Assembly (NCBI GenBank): GCA_963540505.1
Contig: CAUTMV010000007.1
Span: 1 to 64,000 of the forward strand
Direction of reading: 5' to 3'
Source: Wolinella sp963540505
GTDB lineage: Bacteria; Campylobacterota; Campylobacteria; Campylobacterales; Helicobacteraceae
DNA length: 64,000 nt
Both the position numbers and the translations under genes were made by a program. Positions 33,834 to 43,335 of this stretch are shown here, piece after piece. The first letter of the stretch is position 1. Each line of letters opens with the position of its first letter. The notes beneath the pieces are model-generated. The model did not search any database, was not told the DNA's origin, and saw nothing but the letters and a program-made list of their open reading frames with translations.

Positions 33834-36026
33834 CTAGGAATCAGACGAGCACCTAGCGAGCTTAGGGAGTAATCGCCCCCCCCCCCGCCACTTCCATACG
33901 GGTTGTTTATCCAGCACGTATTCGGGAGGCTGCGTAACAAGCTCACGCAGAGGCTCGCCGATGTAATACCCTTGCGAATAATCCACGCCAAAGCTCTTTA
34001 CCATCTCGAGCACCTCTTTGCTATGGACGAACTCCGCAATCGTCTTAATTCCTAACCGCTTGCTAAATTCCACAATCGTTTCAGCAATGATCTGCGAATT
34101 GCGATCGGAATCGGAGTTTTTAATGATCGATGCGTCAATCTTAATCACATCGACATTCAAGCGCAAAATATGGGCGAAATTCGAATACCCACTCCCAAAA
34201 TCATCAATCGCGACCGAACAGCCAAGCCGCCTCATGCGGTTGATAAACTCATCGACCACCTCGTAGTTGTCAATTCCCTCCGATTCCAAAATCTCAAAAA
34301 ATATCCGATCCGCCACGCCGTATTTTTGCACCTCAGAGATGATATATTCGACCGTATCGGGGTTTAGAATATCATCGATGGAGACGTTAATGGAAAATTC
34401 GTAATCCAAATCCTTAAACTTCTTGCACGCATCGGTCACTATCGCTCGCGTGACCCGATGATAGAGGCGCGCCTTCTTTGATATGTCGATGAAAAAGGGC
34501 GGATAGACCTTGCCATCTTCGCCGATGAGCCGCGCGAGGCACTCGAATTTGTAAATCTTGCACGTTTTGTTATTAAACACCGGCTGAAAATAGCAGATGA
34601 CGCGATTGTCATCAAGGGCGTTTTTCAGCATGCGAATCCAGCGGAAATTCTCCTCATACTCCTTCATTACCTTCATCGTGTCGTTGTAGATGAGATAGGG
34701 CTTATTGCGCTTTTTGGCGAGTTTGAGCGCAATATCCGCACGGGTTAAGACGGAATCGCTATCGCCAAAGCACATACCCGCGGAGATTTGGATGTGGATC
34801 TCCTGCTCTTTTAGAAATATAAGGTGGGAATCGACCTCATCGTGGATCCTCGCGCCTAAGCTCTCCAAATTCTCGCTGCTAGGGCATTTGGGATCGAGCA
34901 GTGCATATTCGTCGGCTTGGAGTTTGTAGAGTTTAAAGCGGTTGTGGACGTTATAGCTTAGTAGCCGCTTGGCAATCTCTTTTAGGACAAAATCGCCCAC
35001 CTCCGTGCCATAAAAGTCATTGACCTCTTTGAAGGAATCGATATTAAGAAGGATCAAAAAGGGCGAAGAGGCGAGCTTCAAATCCTCCAAAAGACGCGTG
35101 CGATTGGGCAAAGATGTGAGCTTATCGACGTAGAGCTGCTCCTCTAGAAGGCGATTTTTCTGCTGAATGATTTGCATATTGGATTTGAGCTCGTGATTTA
35201 GCTCCTCAAGCTTCGCACGCGAATGCTCGAGCTCCTCTTTGAACCACTTTTTGTCCGTCACGTCAATCATATTAATCACCGCGACAAAACGTCCCTGAAA
35301 CTCAACCGAATTGACGCTAATATCGACGTATCGTATTTTGCCCGTTTTAGTCTTGATACGAATGTCCAAGCAGCGTTTGGCACTGCACCCGGCGCATCCG
35401 ACCGAAGCGTCGATTCCCTCAAAAAGCTCGCAAGAATTCCCCTGCACCATCTGTGAAAGCGATCCTCTGAAAAGCTCGCCTTTAGAGTATCCCGTAATCA
35501 GCTCAATAGCCTTATTGGCGTAGATGATTTCATTCTTGCTTACCAGACAGATTCCCACAGGGGAGTTATCCGCAACAATGCTAATGAGCGTATCTTTCTC
35601 CTGAATATCCTTTTTCGCGCGGGTATAGCGCACACCCGAAAGAGCCCTTTTGATGGTTTTTAGAAAGATTTTTTCGTTGACGGGTTTGAGCACGTAGCCA
35701 TCGATTCCCACCGAAATCGCCTCGACTAAGAGATTCGAATCATCATGCGCGGTGAGAATGACGATGGGTGCGCTTGGGTTAATCTCCCTAATCATCGCGC
35801 TCATCGCCAACCCATCAAGCTCGGGCATGACCACATCGGTAATGACCAGGTCGGGAGCGTGCTGCTTAAAGAGCTCCACACCCTCGTTGCCGTCTTTAGC
35901 GAGATAAACTTCTTGGAATCGACGGCGCAAAAAACTGCCAAACGCCTCTAGGACATCTTTCTCATCTTCAACGAAAAGCACCCGAAAAGATTTAAAGAAA
36001 CCCTGCTCTATCTCATCTCGCACCAT
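33834..36026 (-). CDS. REC-PAS-GGDEF-EAL response regulator
   Basis: A 730-residue cytoplasmic regulator. The receiver domain (about 12-130) has an acidic pocket at E20/D21 and phospho-acceptor D64 in VITDVVMPELDG. A PAS domain (about 147-265) contains a four-cysteine cluster C-X11-C-X2-C-X4-C near 205-225. The GGDEF domain is degenerate (ADEYA in place of GGDEF), so cyclase activity is unlikely. The EAL domain keeps ECLARL, NVS, DDFGSGYSN and KIDASIIK, so c-di-GMP phosphodiesterase activity or binding is plausible. A G11 tract near the stop encodes Gly residues and can change the C-terminal tail. No sensor kinase gene is adjacent. Confidence 0.9.
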   Translation of the reverse strand: MVRDEIEQGFFKSFRVLFVEDEKDVLEAFGSFLRRRFQEVYLAKDGNEGVELFKQHAPDLVITDVVMPELDGLAMSAMIREINPSAPIVILTAHDDSNLLVEAISVGIDGYVLKPVNEKIFLKTIKRALSGVRYTRAKKDIQEKDTLISIVADNSPVGICLVSKNEIIYANKAIELITGYSKGELFRGSLSQMVQGNSCELFEGIDASVGCAGCSAKRCLDIRIKTKTGKIRYVDISVNSVEFQGRFVAVINMIDVTDKKWFKEELEHSRAKLEELNHELKSNMQIIQQKNRLLEEQLYVDKLTSLPNRTRLLEDLKLASSPFLILLNIDSFKEVNDFYGTEVGDFVLKEIAKRLLSYNVHNRFKLYKLQADEYALLDPKCPSSENLESLGARIHDEVDSHLIFLKEQEIHIQISAGMCFGDSDSVLTRADIALKLAKKRNKPYLIYNDTMKVMKEYEENFRWIRMLKNALDDNRVICYFQPVFNNKTCKIYKFECLARLIGEDGKVYPPFFIDISKKARLYHRVTRAIVTDACKKFKDLDYEFSINVSIDDILNPDTVEYIISEVQKYGVADRIFFEILESEGIDNYEVVDEFINRMRRLGCSVAIDDFGSGYSNFAHILRLNVDVIKIDASIIKNSDSDRNSQIIAETIVEFSKRLGIKTIAEFVHSKEVLEMVKSFGVDYSQGYYIGEPLRELVTQPPEYVLDKQPVWKWRGGGRLLPKLARCSSDS
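33876..33886. repeat. C11/G11 tract inside the 3' end of the REC-PAS-GGDEF-EAL gene
   Basis: Eleven C on the plus strand (G11 in the gene) encode part of an Arg-Gly-Gly-Gly stretch, 15 codons before the stop. With ten G the tail becomes about 12 residues longer than now (GDYSLSSLGARL and onward). With twelve G it stops after about eight residues. The EAL core is upstream and unaffected. Confidence 0.75.
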
Positions 36027-36245
36027 TGACGCCCCAATCCCAGATCCCCCACGCTCTTTCTGCTTTGTTGCAGATTTCGAAGCAGAATGCGTCTGAAAAT
36101 CTCGCGCTAAAAAATTTTTACCACCCTGCGATGGTTAAATCGTAGTTTTGCAAAAAATATATAAAAAAATCATAATTAATATGAGAGAGATCGTGTAATT
36201 TTGGTAATCATGAGCCAAATCGTAACGGACTGCACGATGAATGAT

Positions 36246-37169
36246 TTAGTGTTTGTTACGATGAAGCTCTATCGCAGCTTTGATGGCATTTTGATAGCTC
36301 TGTGTGCGAGGATTCGCCCCCTTGTAGGCAATATCAAAAGCCGTGCCATGATCGACAGAAGTGCGTATTATGGGGAGTCCTAGCGAGATATTGACACTCT
36401 CTTCAAAATGAAGAAGCTTTAGCGCGATGAGTCCTTGATCATGATAAAGAGCCACATAATGGCGAAACCGCTCCCTAAAATGGGGCAAAAATGCCACATC
36501 AGGGACGAGCGGACCGAAAAATACCTCTTTTCCGAGCTTCTGATTGACCTCGCTTAACGCCGCCTCAATCTCGCGCTCCTCATCGCCCAAAACACCGCCA
36601 TCGCCTGCGTGAGGATTAAGCCCCAACACGCCACACGACTCCATGCGGGGAATCGCAGCAAAAAAGCGCAACAAAAAGCGGGCGATTCCTGCCTTGGTAA
36701 TGAGAGCGGGCACGCGAGCAAGCGGAACATGATCGCTATAAAGTGCCACATAAAGCGAAGGACAACCTAACATCATAATCGCCTCATCTTGAAAAAGATC
36801 GCGCAACGCCTCGGTGTGTCCGACATAAGGGATTCCCGCGAGATTCCACGCTTTTTTGTGGATAGGGAGCGTGATGAGCGCATCGGCTTCTTTGCGCTTG
36901 CTCGCCCTGATTCCCGCAAGGAAACTCTCATAAGAATAACGCCCCGCCTCTTTAGTGATCATTCCCGGATTTATCGGGGAATCTAACCCAAGCGGAGCAA
37001 TCTCAAAATCCCTAGGAATCGCCACCTCCAAACGCTTCGCCGCTTCGCCTAAAAGCGCACTATCCACGCCATAGATAATCTCTGCCTCTTTGCTTACCTC
37101 TTTATGCGCACGCAGGGCAATCTCAAGCCCTATGCCGTTTGGATCGCCAATAGAGACAAAAAGCCGCAA
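36246..37169 (-). CDS. pdxA: 4-hydroxythreonine-4-phosphate dehydrogenase
   Basis: A 307-residue enzyme of de novo vitamin B6 synthesis that oxidises 4-phosphohydroxy-threonine, giving the substrate for PdxJ. It opens with SIGDPNGIGLEIAL. Metal-binding histidines lie in YVGHTEAL and in YHDQGLIALK, and GLPIIRTSVDHGTAFDIA closes the active site. It is encoded 3 bp after pdxJ, so the two consecutive enzymes are co-transcribed, as in Helicobacter. Upstream genes in the same cluster encode translation and proteolysis factors. Confidence 0.96.
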   Translation of the reverse strand: MRLFVSIGDPNGIGLEIALRAHKEVSKEAEIIYGVDSALLGEAAKRLEVAIPRDFEIAPLGLDSPINPGMITKEAGRYSYESFLAGIRASKRKEADALITLPIHKKAWNLAGIPYVGHTEALRDLFQDEAIMMLGCPSLYVALYSDHVPLARVPALITKAGIARFLLRFFAAIPRMESCGVLGLNPHAGDGGVLGDEEREIEAALSEVNQKLGKEVFFGPLVPDVAFLPHFRERFRHYVALYHDQGLIALKLLHFEESVNISLGLPIIRTSVDHGTAFDIAYKGANPRTQSYQNAIKAAIELHRNKH

Positions 37170-37172
37170 TGC

Positions 37173-37955
37173 CTAATCCTTAAGAAGTGCCAGCATGTCC
37201 GAAACCGCTCGCTCAAGCCCGAGGAGAATCGAGCGCGCCATGATGCTATGCCCGATATTAAGCTCGCTAATCTCGGGAATCCTAGCCACTTCCGCGACAT
37301 TTTGGTAATTTAGCCCATGTCCTGCAGCGACCATAAGCCCGAGCGAATGAGCCTTTTTCGCCGCCTCTTTGAGTGATAGGAGCGATTCCTCACATCTCAT
37401 TTTCAGGCTCGCTCGATCCAAAGCAAGCGACTCAATGGCATTTGGCGTGCGCGGAAGATTGGTGCAGTGCATGAGATGGAGATTCGCATATTGCCCCGTG
37501 TGCAGCTCCACCATATCCGCCCCGAGCTCCTTAGATAGGTCGATAGAAGCTAAATCCGCGTCAATAAAAAGCGACACGGCAATTTCGCTCTCCTTAAATT
37601 GCGCGATTCTTGACTTCAAAATCTCATATCGCTCCATCAAATCAAGCCCCCCCTCAGTCGTGACCTCTTCGCGCTTCTCGGGCACAAGCGTAACGCGATG
37701 AGGACGTAAATCGCACAGCAAATCAACAATCTGCTTATCCGTCGAGCACTCGACATTCACGGGTAAAAATGAAGACTCGATGATACGCTCCACGTCAAAT
37801 TCATGAATATGCCGCCTGTCCTCGCGTAGATGGAGCGTTACCTGTGCTGCACCGGCGTGCTTAATGATCGAGAGCGCCTCAAGCGGATCGGGCTCGTTGA
37901 TTTTGCGCACTTCACGAAGCGTGGCGATGTGATCGATATTGACTCCTAAAAACAT
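37173..37955 (-). CDS. pdxJ: Pyridoxine 5'-phosphate synthase
   Basis: A 260-residue TIM-barrel enzyme that joins 1-deoxyxylulose 5-phosphate and the PdxA product to make pyridoxine phosphate. It starts LGVNIDHIATLREVR and has LHLREDRRHI, a glutamate in VNVECS, FIDAD, ELHTGQYAN and a closing GHGLNYQN phosphate site. AAGGAGGAG precedes the ATG. A GC hairpin (about 37968-37988) sits between comM and this gene's ribosome site and might weaken read-through from the upstream genes. Confidence 0.96.
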   Translation of the reverse strand: MFLGVNIDHIATLREVRKINEPDPLEALSIIKHAGAAQVTLHLREDRRHIHEFDVERIIESSFLPVNVECSTDKQIVDLLCDLRPHRVTLVPEKREEVTTEGGLDLMERYEILKSRIAQFKESEIAVSLFIDADLASIDLSKELGADMVELHTGQYANLHLMHCTNLPRTPNAIESLALDRASLKMRCEESLLSLKEAAKKAHSLGLMVAAGHGLNYQNVAEVARIPEISELNIGHSIMARSILLGLERAVSDMLALLKD

Positions 37956-38031
37956 CTCTCCTCCTTAAAATGAGCGTTTTCTCGCTTATTCTATATCAAA
38001 ATCATTAAAGCTCGCGCCCAAACGCATAAAA

Positions 38032-39567
38032 TTAGCGACGGCGAAACGAGAGAGCCTCAAGGATATGAGCGCGCTCGATATTTGGGGAATCTTCCAGATC
38101 GGCGATGGTGCGGGCGATTCTTCGCACTTTATCTTCCGCACGTCTTGAAAGTCCAAAACGCCGCACCGCCTCAATCATGAGCTCTCTAAGCGATTCACTC
38201 AAAGGGCAAAAACGCTCCAGCTCATCGCCGCTTAATCGTGCATTGAAATTTCTCTGAGCGCGCATTTTTTGTGCTTCAAACACCCGCAAAACACGCGATT
38301 GAAGCTCCTTTGAGCTTATGTTCGAATATTCTTGCGAATGCTCCTGCGCGCTACTCTCCTGCATTGCGACAAAGAGATCAATGCGATCCAAAAACGGCTC
38401 GGAGAGGCGAGACTTGTAGCGTTTAATCTCCGCTTCATTGCAGCGACACTCTTTATAGGGATTAAGCAGATTCCCACACGGGCAGGGATTTTGCGCAGCA
38501 ACGAGCAAAAACGAGCTCTCAAATTCTACTTTAGCCTGTGCGCGCGAGACGACAAAAGCGTGGTTTTCCAAAGGCTCTCTGAGAGCCTCAAGGAGCGATT
38601 TGGGAAAATGGGGCAACTCATCAAGGAACAAAATCCCGCCGTGCGCTAGGGCAATTTCACCGGGCTTTGCCTCGCCATTTGGAGCGAGCGAGCCCAAAAT
38701 CGCCGCCTTGGTCGAGGTAGCGTGAGGTGCACGCATGTTGCGCAGAGCTTCATACCTGAGCTCGCCTTGCTCAAATAGCCGTGCTTTGGCACTTTTTAAA
38801 ATCTCCTCTTGGCTAAGCGGGGGCAAAATGTAGCGCAGACGCTTAGCGATCATACTCTTCCCCAGTCCGGGGCTGCCCTCAAAGAGGATATTATGAAACC
38901 CTGCAGCGGCAATCAAAGCGGCGCGTTTGGCGATCTCCTGCCCTTTCACATCGGCAAAATCAAACTCAAATGAGGAATCGTAATAGTAGGAATCGCCCGC
39001 AATTACAAGCGAGCTAAAAGGAAAATCTGCGGGCGTTTTTTGAATACTTTCGGCATTTTTGATTGCCTCGATTCCCTCATTTAGCGAGGCGATGAAGTGC
39101 ATTTTCAGGCGCGGAATATTGCGATAAAGCGACTCATTTTCCTTTGGGAGTAAAATATCGCCCTCATAGCCCTGCTCGGCAAGCGAGAGAAGAATCGGGT
39201 AGATATTGCGATTATCTTTAAGCTTTCCCTCAAGTCCGAGCTCGCCTAGCGCAAACCACTCCCGCGCGCCCTCCCTGGGGAGCTCCTCTTGATGGAGCGC
39301 AATCAAAAGCGCGATAGGGAGGTCAAAATGGCTGCCATATTTGGGTAAATCCGAAGGGGCGAGATTGATGACAATCTTTAGCGGGGGGAAGGAGAATCCA
39401 ATCGCACAAAGTGCCGACTGCGAACGATGCCGCGCCTCTTGAATGGAAGCTTGCGCCATGCCCGTAATCGTGAATGAAGGCAGCCCTTTATTAAACGCCG
39501 CCTCCAGCTCGACGCGCCTTGCATCAAGCCCGATGAGCGTCGCAGAATAGATGGAGTGAAGTCTCAT
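38032..39567 (-). CDS. comM: YifB/ComM family Mg-chelatase-like AAA+ ATPase
   Basis: A 511-residue AAA+ helicase of the ComM family, which promotes branch migration during natural transformation. An N-terminal Lon-like domain (SFTITGMAQASIQEARHR, about 31-48) is followed by the AAA+ core with Walker A FEGSPGLGKSMIAKR, Walker B ILFLDELPHF and a CPCGN zinc-like motif. A C-terminal Mg-chelatase lid has FGLSRRAEDKVRRIARTIADL. Its start overlaps the def stop by 4 bp. With RadA it suggests competence-related recombination. Confidence 0.93.
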   Translation of the reverse strand: MRLHSIYSATLIGLDARRVELEAAFNKGLPSFTITGMAQASIQEARHRSQSALCAIGFSFPPLKIVINLAPSDLPKYGSHFDLPIALLIALHQEELPREGAREWFALGELGLEGKLKDNRNIYPILLSLAEQGYEGDILLPKENESLYRNIPRLKMHFIASLNEGIEAIKNAESIQKTPADFPFSSLVIAGDSYYYDSSFEFDFADVKGQEIAKRAALIAAAGFHNILFEGSPGLGKSMIAKRLRYILPPLSQEEILKSAKARLFEQGELRYEALRNMRAPHATSTKAAILGSLAPNGEAKPGEIALAHGGILFLDELPHFPKSLLEALREPLENHAFVVSRAQAKVEFESSFLLVAAQNPCPCGNLLNPYKECRCNEAEIKRYKSRLSEPFLDRIDLFVAMQESSAQEHSQEYSNISSKELQSRVLRVFEAQKMRAQRNFNARLSGDELERFCPLSESLRELMIEAVRRFGLSRRAEDKVRRIARTIADLEDSPNIERAHILEALSFRRR

Positions 39568-40088
39568 GTTTTAGGCGGGGACTGCCTGCGTTTTTTGAGC
39601 TTGAGCTCCTTTTCAAACTTCTTGCGCTTCAAAAGGGGAAGTTTGTCTATAAACAGCACACCATTTAGGTGGTCAGTCTCATGTTGAAGTGCCACAGCCA
39701 AGTAGCCGTGTGCCTCAAGCTCGTGGCGATTCCCAAAGCGATCCTGATAGCTAAGCCTCACATACTCCGAGCGCGCCACCTCTTCGTAAAACTCCGGCAC
39801 GCTCAAGCACCCCTCGCTGAAGAGAATTTCACCCTCTTTGGTTAAAAACTCGGGATTAATGACCTCCAGAAGGTCTTCTTTTTTTTGCTCGCCCTCTTCA
39901 TTAGGGAGATTGATGATGAGCACCCGAATAAGCTTCCCCACTTGCACCGCAGCTAGCCCTACGCCATTTTTCCCAAGCATCGTCTCATACATCTCATCAA
40001 GGAAGCGATGAAGCGACTCATCAAAGTGCTCCACGGGTAGGGAGCGTTTTTTAAGCAGCGGGTTGGGGTAGGTAATCACAGGCAGCAT
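39564..40088 (-). CDS. def: Peptide deformylase
   Basis: A 174-residue metalloenzyme that removes the formyl group from nascent proteins. All three motifs are present: GVGLAAVQVG, EGCLSVPEF (metal cysteine) and QHETDHLNG (two metal histidines and the catalytic glutamate). It acts at the ribosome exit together with trigger factor, which is encoded in the same cluster. It lies 10 bp after the GGDEF-like gene, with a 4-bp overlap with comM. The tail is strongly basic (KFEKELKLKKRR), typical of this family branch. Confidence 0.97.
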   Translation of the reverse strand: MLPVITYPNPLLKKRSLPVEHFDESLHRFLDEMYETMLGKNGVGLAAVQVGKLIRVLIINLPNEEGEQKKEDLLEVINPEFLTKEGEILFSEGCLSVPEFYEEVARSEYVRLSYQDRFGNRHELEAHGYLAVALQHETDHLNGVLFIDKLPLLKRKKFEKELKLKKRRQSPPKT

Positions 40089-40098
40089 GACGCGCTAC

Positions 40099-41244
40099 TC
40101 ACTCCTCATCTTCGCGACATACAGAGAAGGGGATCTCCGCCAAGTTCGCCGATTCCATCGCATTGAGCGCGAGATTCAGTGTCTCTTCCGCGCTCCGAAC
40201 GGGGAGGATTTTGGCGATTCCTATGACGATTCCCAAATTCACTTCACTATCACCGATAAAAACGCTTGTGCTTTGAGTGAGCTCCACTAATCGTTCGCAC
40301 GCCTTTTTGGAGCTAGGAAGGTCGGAGTGCTTCAGCATTAGCGCAAACGTGCCATTCCCATAATAGGCGATGATGTCGCTTCGGCGCGAAGTTTTCAAAA
40401 TGAGGCGTGAAATCGTGCGTGTAACTATAAGTAACGTCTTCTCACTTGAAAACTTGCGAATCTTGCTATCCGGCAGTCGAGCGAGCAGCACCGTCGAGGA
40501 GTGCCCGAATTGATCCATGATTTTCGCCTCTTTGTCAATCTGCGAGAGAAGGTAGCGACGATTGTAGATACCATACTGGGAATCAAAAATCGTCTCACTA
40601 TCGATACTATTAACGATTCTCGCGCTGTCTTGATAAAACTCTTTGAGCTGGAGCGTCTGCTTTTGTGTAATCGCGTTGAGCTTCTCGATCTCCTGCTGAA
40701 AAAGACTGAGGATATTTTGAAACGCCAAAGCATTCTCGGTCTTTTGCACATCACCTAGCCGCTTTTGGACGATATTTTGGAACAAATTGAGATTTTTATA
40801 GAGCACCGCGACGTGCTGGAGAATGTTTTTCATATTCTTGAAACTGTCTTTAATGCGCTTCTCAAAGTCGATCCGTCGCTCATCATCGCTGTTATTCTCA
40901 AGGTCGAGAATGTTTAGAGTGCTCTTTTTAAAGGCTTCGGGCTTCTCATCAAGCAGCCGCTCAAAATAGAGCTGGAAATTATCGGGAATCGGCGGAATAT
41001 TGTCGCGCACGAGGGCTTTTAGCACCTCATTGGCAAACGACTCAAGTGTATCTCCACCGCCACTACCCAGAGGGGAATCCAGCGGCTCTTCAGGCGTGGC
41101 AAACTCCTCGCTGCCATACTCTGCACCGGAATGTGCAGGAGTTGGAGTTTCAAACGAAAAATCATCGGATAATAACTTCCCTATTGAGGAACTGCCTGCG
41201 CCCGGTTTTGTGTTGAAACTCTCATCTTTCTGAAGATGCACCAT
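40099..41244 (-). CDS. Coiled-coil protein with a degenerate GGDEF domain
   Basis: A 381-residue cytoplasmic protein. It has a Ser/Gly/Glu-rich N-terminus (about 1-70), a helical region (about 75-220) and a C-terminal GGDEF fold (about 225-370). That fold includes the family's DSQYGIYNRRYLLSQI entry, but the signature loop reads YYGNGTF where active cyclases have GG(D/E)EF. It is therefore probably a c-di-GMP receptor or a structural domain rather than a cyclase. It lies between clpP (22 bp) and def (10 bp), a place where relatives also carry a GGDEF-type gene. Its process is unknown. Confidence 0.8.
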   Translation of the reverse strand: MVHLQKDESFNTKPGAGSSSIGKLLSDDFSFETPTPAHSGAEYGSEEFATPEEPLDSPLGSGGGDTLESFANEVLKALVRDNIPPIPDNFQLYFERLLDEKPEAFKKSTLNILDLENNSDDERRIDFEKRIKDSFKNMKNILQHVAVLYKNLNLFQNIVQKRLGDVQKTENALAFQNILSLFQQEIEKLNAITQKQTLQLKEFYQDSARIVNSIDSETIFDSQYGIYNRRYLLSQIDKEAKIMDQFGHSSTVLLARLPDSKIRKFSSEKTLLIVTRTISRLILKTSRRSDIIAYYGNGTFALMLKHSDLPSSKKACERLVELTQSTSVFIGDSEVNLGIVIGIAKILPVRSAEETLNLALNAMESANLAEIPFSVCREDEE

Positions 41245-41266
41245 AATTCCGCTCCGATTCCTTGGA

Positions 41267-41854
41267 CTATTTGAGACTTTTCTTCATCACGCTATCAATG
41301 AGACCATACTCTTTCGCCTCCTGCGCACTCATGAAAAAATCCCTATCCGTATCCTTGGCAATTTTCTCCATACCCTGCCCCGTATTCTCCGCGAGGATCG
41401 TATTTAGAATGCTCTTTAGGCGCAAAATCTCTTGGGCTTGGATCTCGATATCCGTCGCCTGCCCTTTTGCACCGCCTAACGGCTGATGAATCATGATACG
41501 GCTATTGGGGAGAGAATATCGCTTCCCTTTGGCTCCGCAACTAAGCAAAAACGCGCCCATGCTCGCCGCCTGACCGATACAAATCGTGCAAATGTCCGGT
41601 TTCACGTAATTCATCGTATCATAAATACTCATTCCGCTCGTAATCACCCCACCCGGGGAGTTGATGTAAAGATAAATATCCTTCTCAGGGTCTTCGGCTT
41701 CCAAAAAAAGCAGCTGCGCGACGATTGATGATGCGATCGCATCATCAATTTCGCCACTTAACATAATGATACGATCCTTAAGCAGGCGTGAATAAATATC
41801 ATAGCTTCGCTCGCCTCGACCCGTCCGCTCAATGACATAAGGTATATACATCAT
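41267..41854 (-). CDS. clpP: ATP-dependent Clp protease proteolytic subunit
   Basis: A 195-residue serine peptidase that forms the two-ring Clp chamber fed by ClpX or ClpA. The catalytic serine is in GQAASMGAFLL (about residue 97), the histidine in RIMIHQPLGGAKGQ (about 122), and the aspartate in KDTDRDFFM (about 171). The ATG directly follows the tig stop. Its partner ClpX is encoded far away at 57756. Confidence 0.97.
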   Translation of the reverse strand: MMYIPYVIERTGRGERSYDIYSRLLKDRIIMLSGEIDDAIASSIVAQLLFLEAEDPEKDIYLYINSPGGVITSGMSIYDTMNYVKPDICTICIGQAASMGAFLLSCGAKGKRYSLPNSRIMIHQPLGGAKGQATDIEIQAQEILRLKSILNTILAENTGQGMEKIAKDTDRDFFMSAQEAKEYGLIDSVMKKSLK

Positions 41855-43153
41855 CTAGCCTTTGAGCCGCTTATCAAGCAGGTGGGTGAGGAGCTTATCC
41901 TCAAGCATCGCCATGCGCACGGCAGGAATCAGATTATTCTTGCTGTAATACTCAACCATCTCCTTGGGATTTTGCCCCATCGCCATGGATTCGTAATAGA
42001 TCGTCTGCATAAGCTCATCGTCGCTCACGCCGATTCCCTCCTGTTTGGCAAGCGCATCAACAATAAATGTGACCTTCACACTCCTTGCCGCGCCCTCTCG
42101 GTGCTCCTCGCGCTTGGCTTTAACTGCCTCTTGGTCGTTACGAAGCGCCTCAACCTCCTCTTTACTGAGCGAATTAAGCGCGTTTCTAAAGGCAAGATCC
42201 ATCTCCTGCTCCACGACCATTTCGGGCAAATCAAAACTCAACGCCTCGATGAGATTGTCGATGAGCTTACCCTTTAGCTCGCTATTGTAGAGCTCCGCCT
42301 TTTTCTCATTAGCCAGCTGCTCCTTCACTCGCTCCTTTAAAAGCGCAAGAGAAGGCTCTTTCTCGCCCTGCAAGACACTTTTTGCGAACTCCTCATCAAT
42401 CGCCTGCTCGCCTCGCACCTGAATTTCATGAAGCGTAATTTTAAAGGTCGCCTCTTTCCCTGCGAGATTTGGCGCGCCGTATTCATCGGGGAATCGCACC
42501 TGAATATCGCGCTTCTCACCCGCTTTCATACCGATGAGCTGCGCCTCAAAGCCCGGGATAAAGGAGTTGCTCCCGATTTGGAGTAGATAATTCTCCGCTT
42601 TCCCGCCCTCAAAAGGCTCATCACCGAGGAATCCCTCAAAATCAATCTTGACAAAATCGCCCTCTTCCACGCTCTTGCCCTCACTCGCATTCATAAGCGG
42701 AGCTCTAGCCTTCGCCAGCTCCGCGATGCGTTTATCAATCTCCTCTTCGCTTGGGGCTCGCAGCTCAAATTCAGGCACATAGGTAATACTCTCTTTGAGC
42801 GTGATTTCAGGCGCGATTCCGAGCTTAATCTCAACATCAATGCCATTTTCATGACGCTTATATTCCGTGATACGCGGATCGCCGATAAGCTTACTCGGCT
42901 CGATTCCGAGCTCTTTTAGCGCATGATCGAGCAGCTCTTGTATCGCCTCGCGCTCCGCGTCCTCTTGGAGCTTCTCGCCATATCTCGCCTTAATCACGTG
43001 AGCGGGGACTTTGCCTTTTCTAAAGCCATCAACCTTCATATTCTTGGCGGCGTCTTTGGAGATTTTGTCGAGTTTTTGCGTCAAAATCTCATTCTCAAGC
43101 GTCCCTTTAGCCCTCGCATTCGCACCATTAATCTTCTCTATTTGGACATTCAT
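41855..43153 (-). CDS. tig: Trigger factor
   Basis: A 432-residue ribosome-bound chaperone. The N-terminal ribosome-binding domain has the signature GFRKGKVPAHVI near 44-55. A central FKBP-type prolyl isomerase domain (about 150-245) contains GDFVKIDFEG and LIGMKAGEKRDI, and a long helical C-terminal domain follows. It opens the tig-clpP-GGDEF-def-comM-pdxJ-pdxA run, so newly made proteins' folding, deformylation and proteolysis are grouped. Confidence 0.97.
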   Translation of the reverse strand: MNVQIEKINGANARAKGTLENEILTQKLDKISKDAAKNMKVDGFRKGKVPAHVIKARYGEKLQEDAEREAIQELLDHALKELGIEPSKLIGDPRITEYKRHENGIDVEIKLGIAPEITLKESITYVPEFELRAPSEEEIDKRIAELAKARAPLMNASEGKSVEEGDFVKIDFEGFLGDEPFEGGKAENYLLQIGSNSFIPGFEAQLIGMKAGEKRDIQVRFPDEYGAPNLAGKEATFKITLHEIQVRGEQAIDEEFAKSVLQGEKEPSLALLKERVKEQLANEKKAELYNSELKGKLIDNLIEALSFDLPEMVVEQEMDLAFRNALNSLSKEEVEALRNDQEAVKAKREEHREGAARSVKVTFIVDALAKQEGIGVSDDELMQTIYYESMAMGQNPKEMVEYYSKNNLIPAVRMAMLEDKLLTHLLDKRLKG

Positions 43154-43335
43154 TACTCGATTCCTTGAAAAATTGGGATAAATTTAGATTCAAAATTCTG
43201 CTTAGAATATTATCAGAAAATCTTTATAAACTCTATGGAAAGGGCTTTTTATACCTTAGCAAGCAAACGGGTGCTATCCTTGGGCGCGTTTTTTTAGAAA
43301 ATTTACCTGAAATACCCGTGGGAGTATGCCAAAAT

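Noticed and set aside
37968..37988. Terminator between comM and pdxJ
   Set aside because: AATAAGCG/CGCTCATT can pair with one wobble but the following T-run is only four bases and the ribosome site follows at once.
43165..43335. N-terminal extension of FliI
   Set aside because: The extra 57 codons do not resemble FliI and the family start falls at the ATG 43336.
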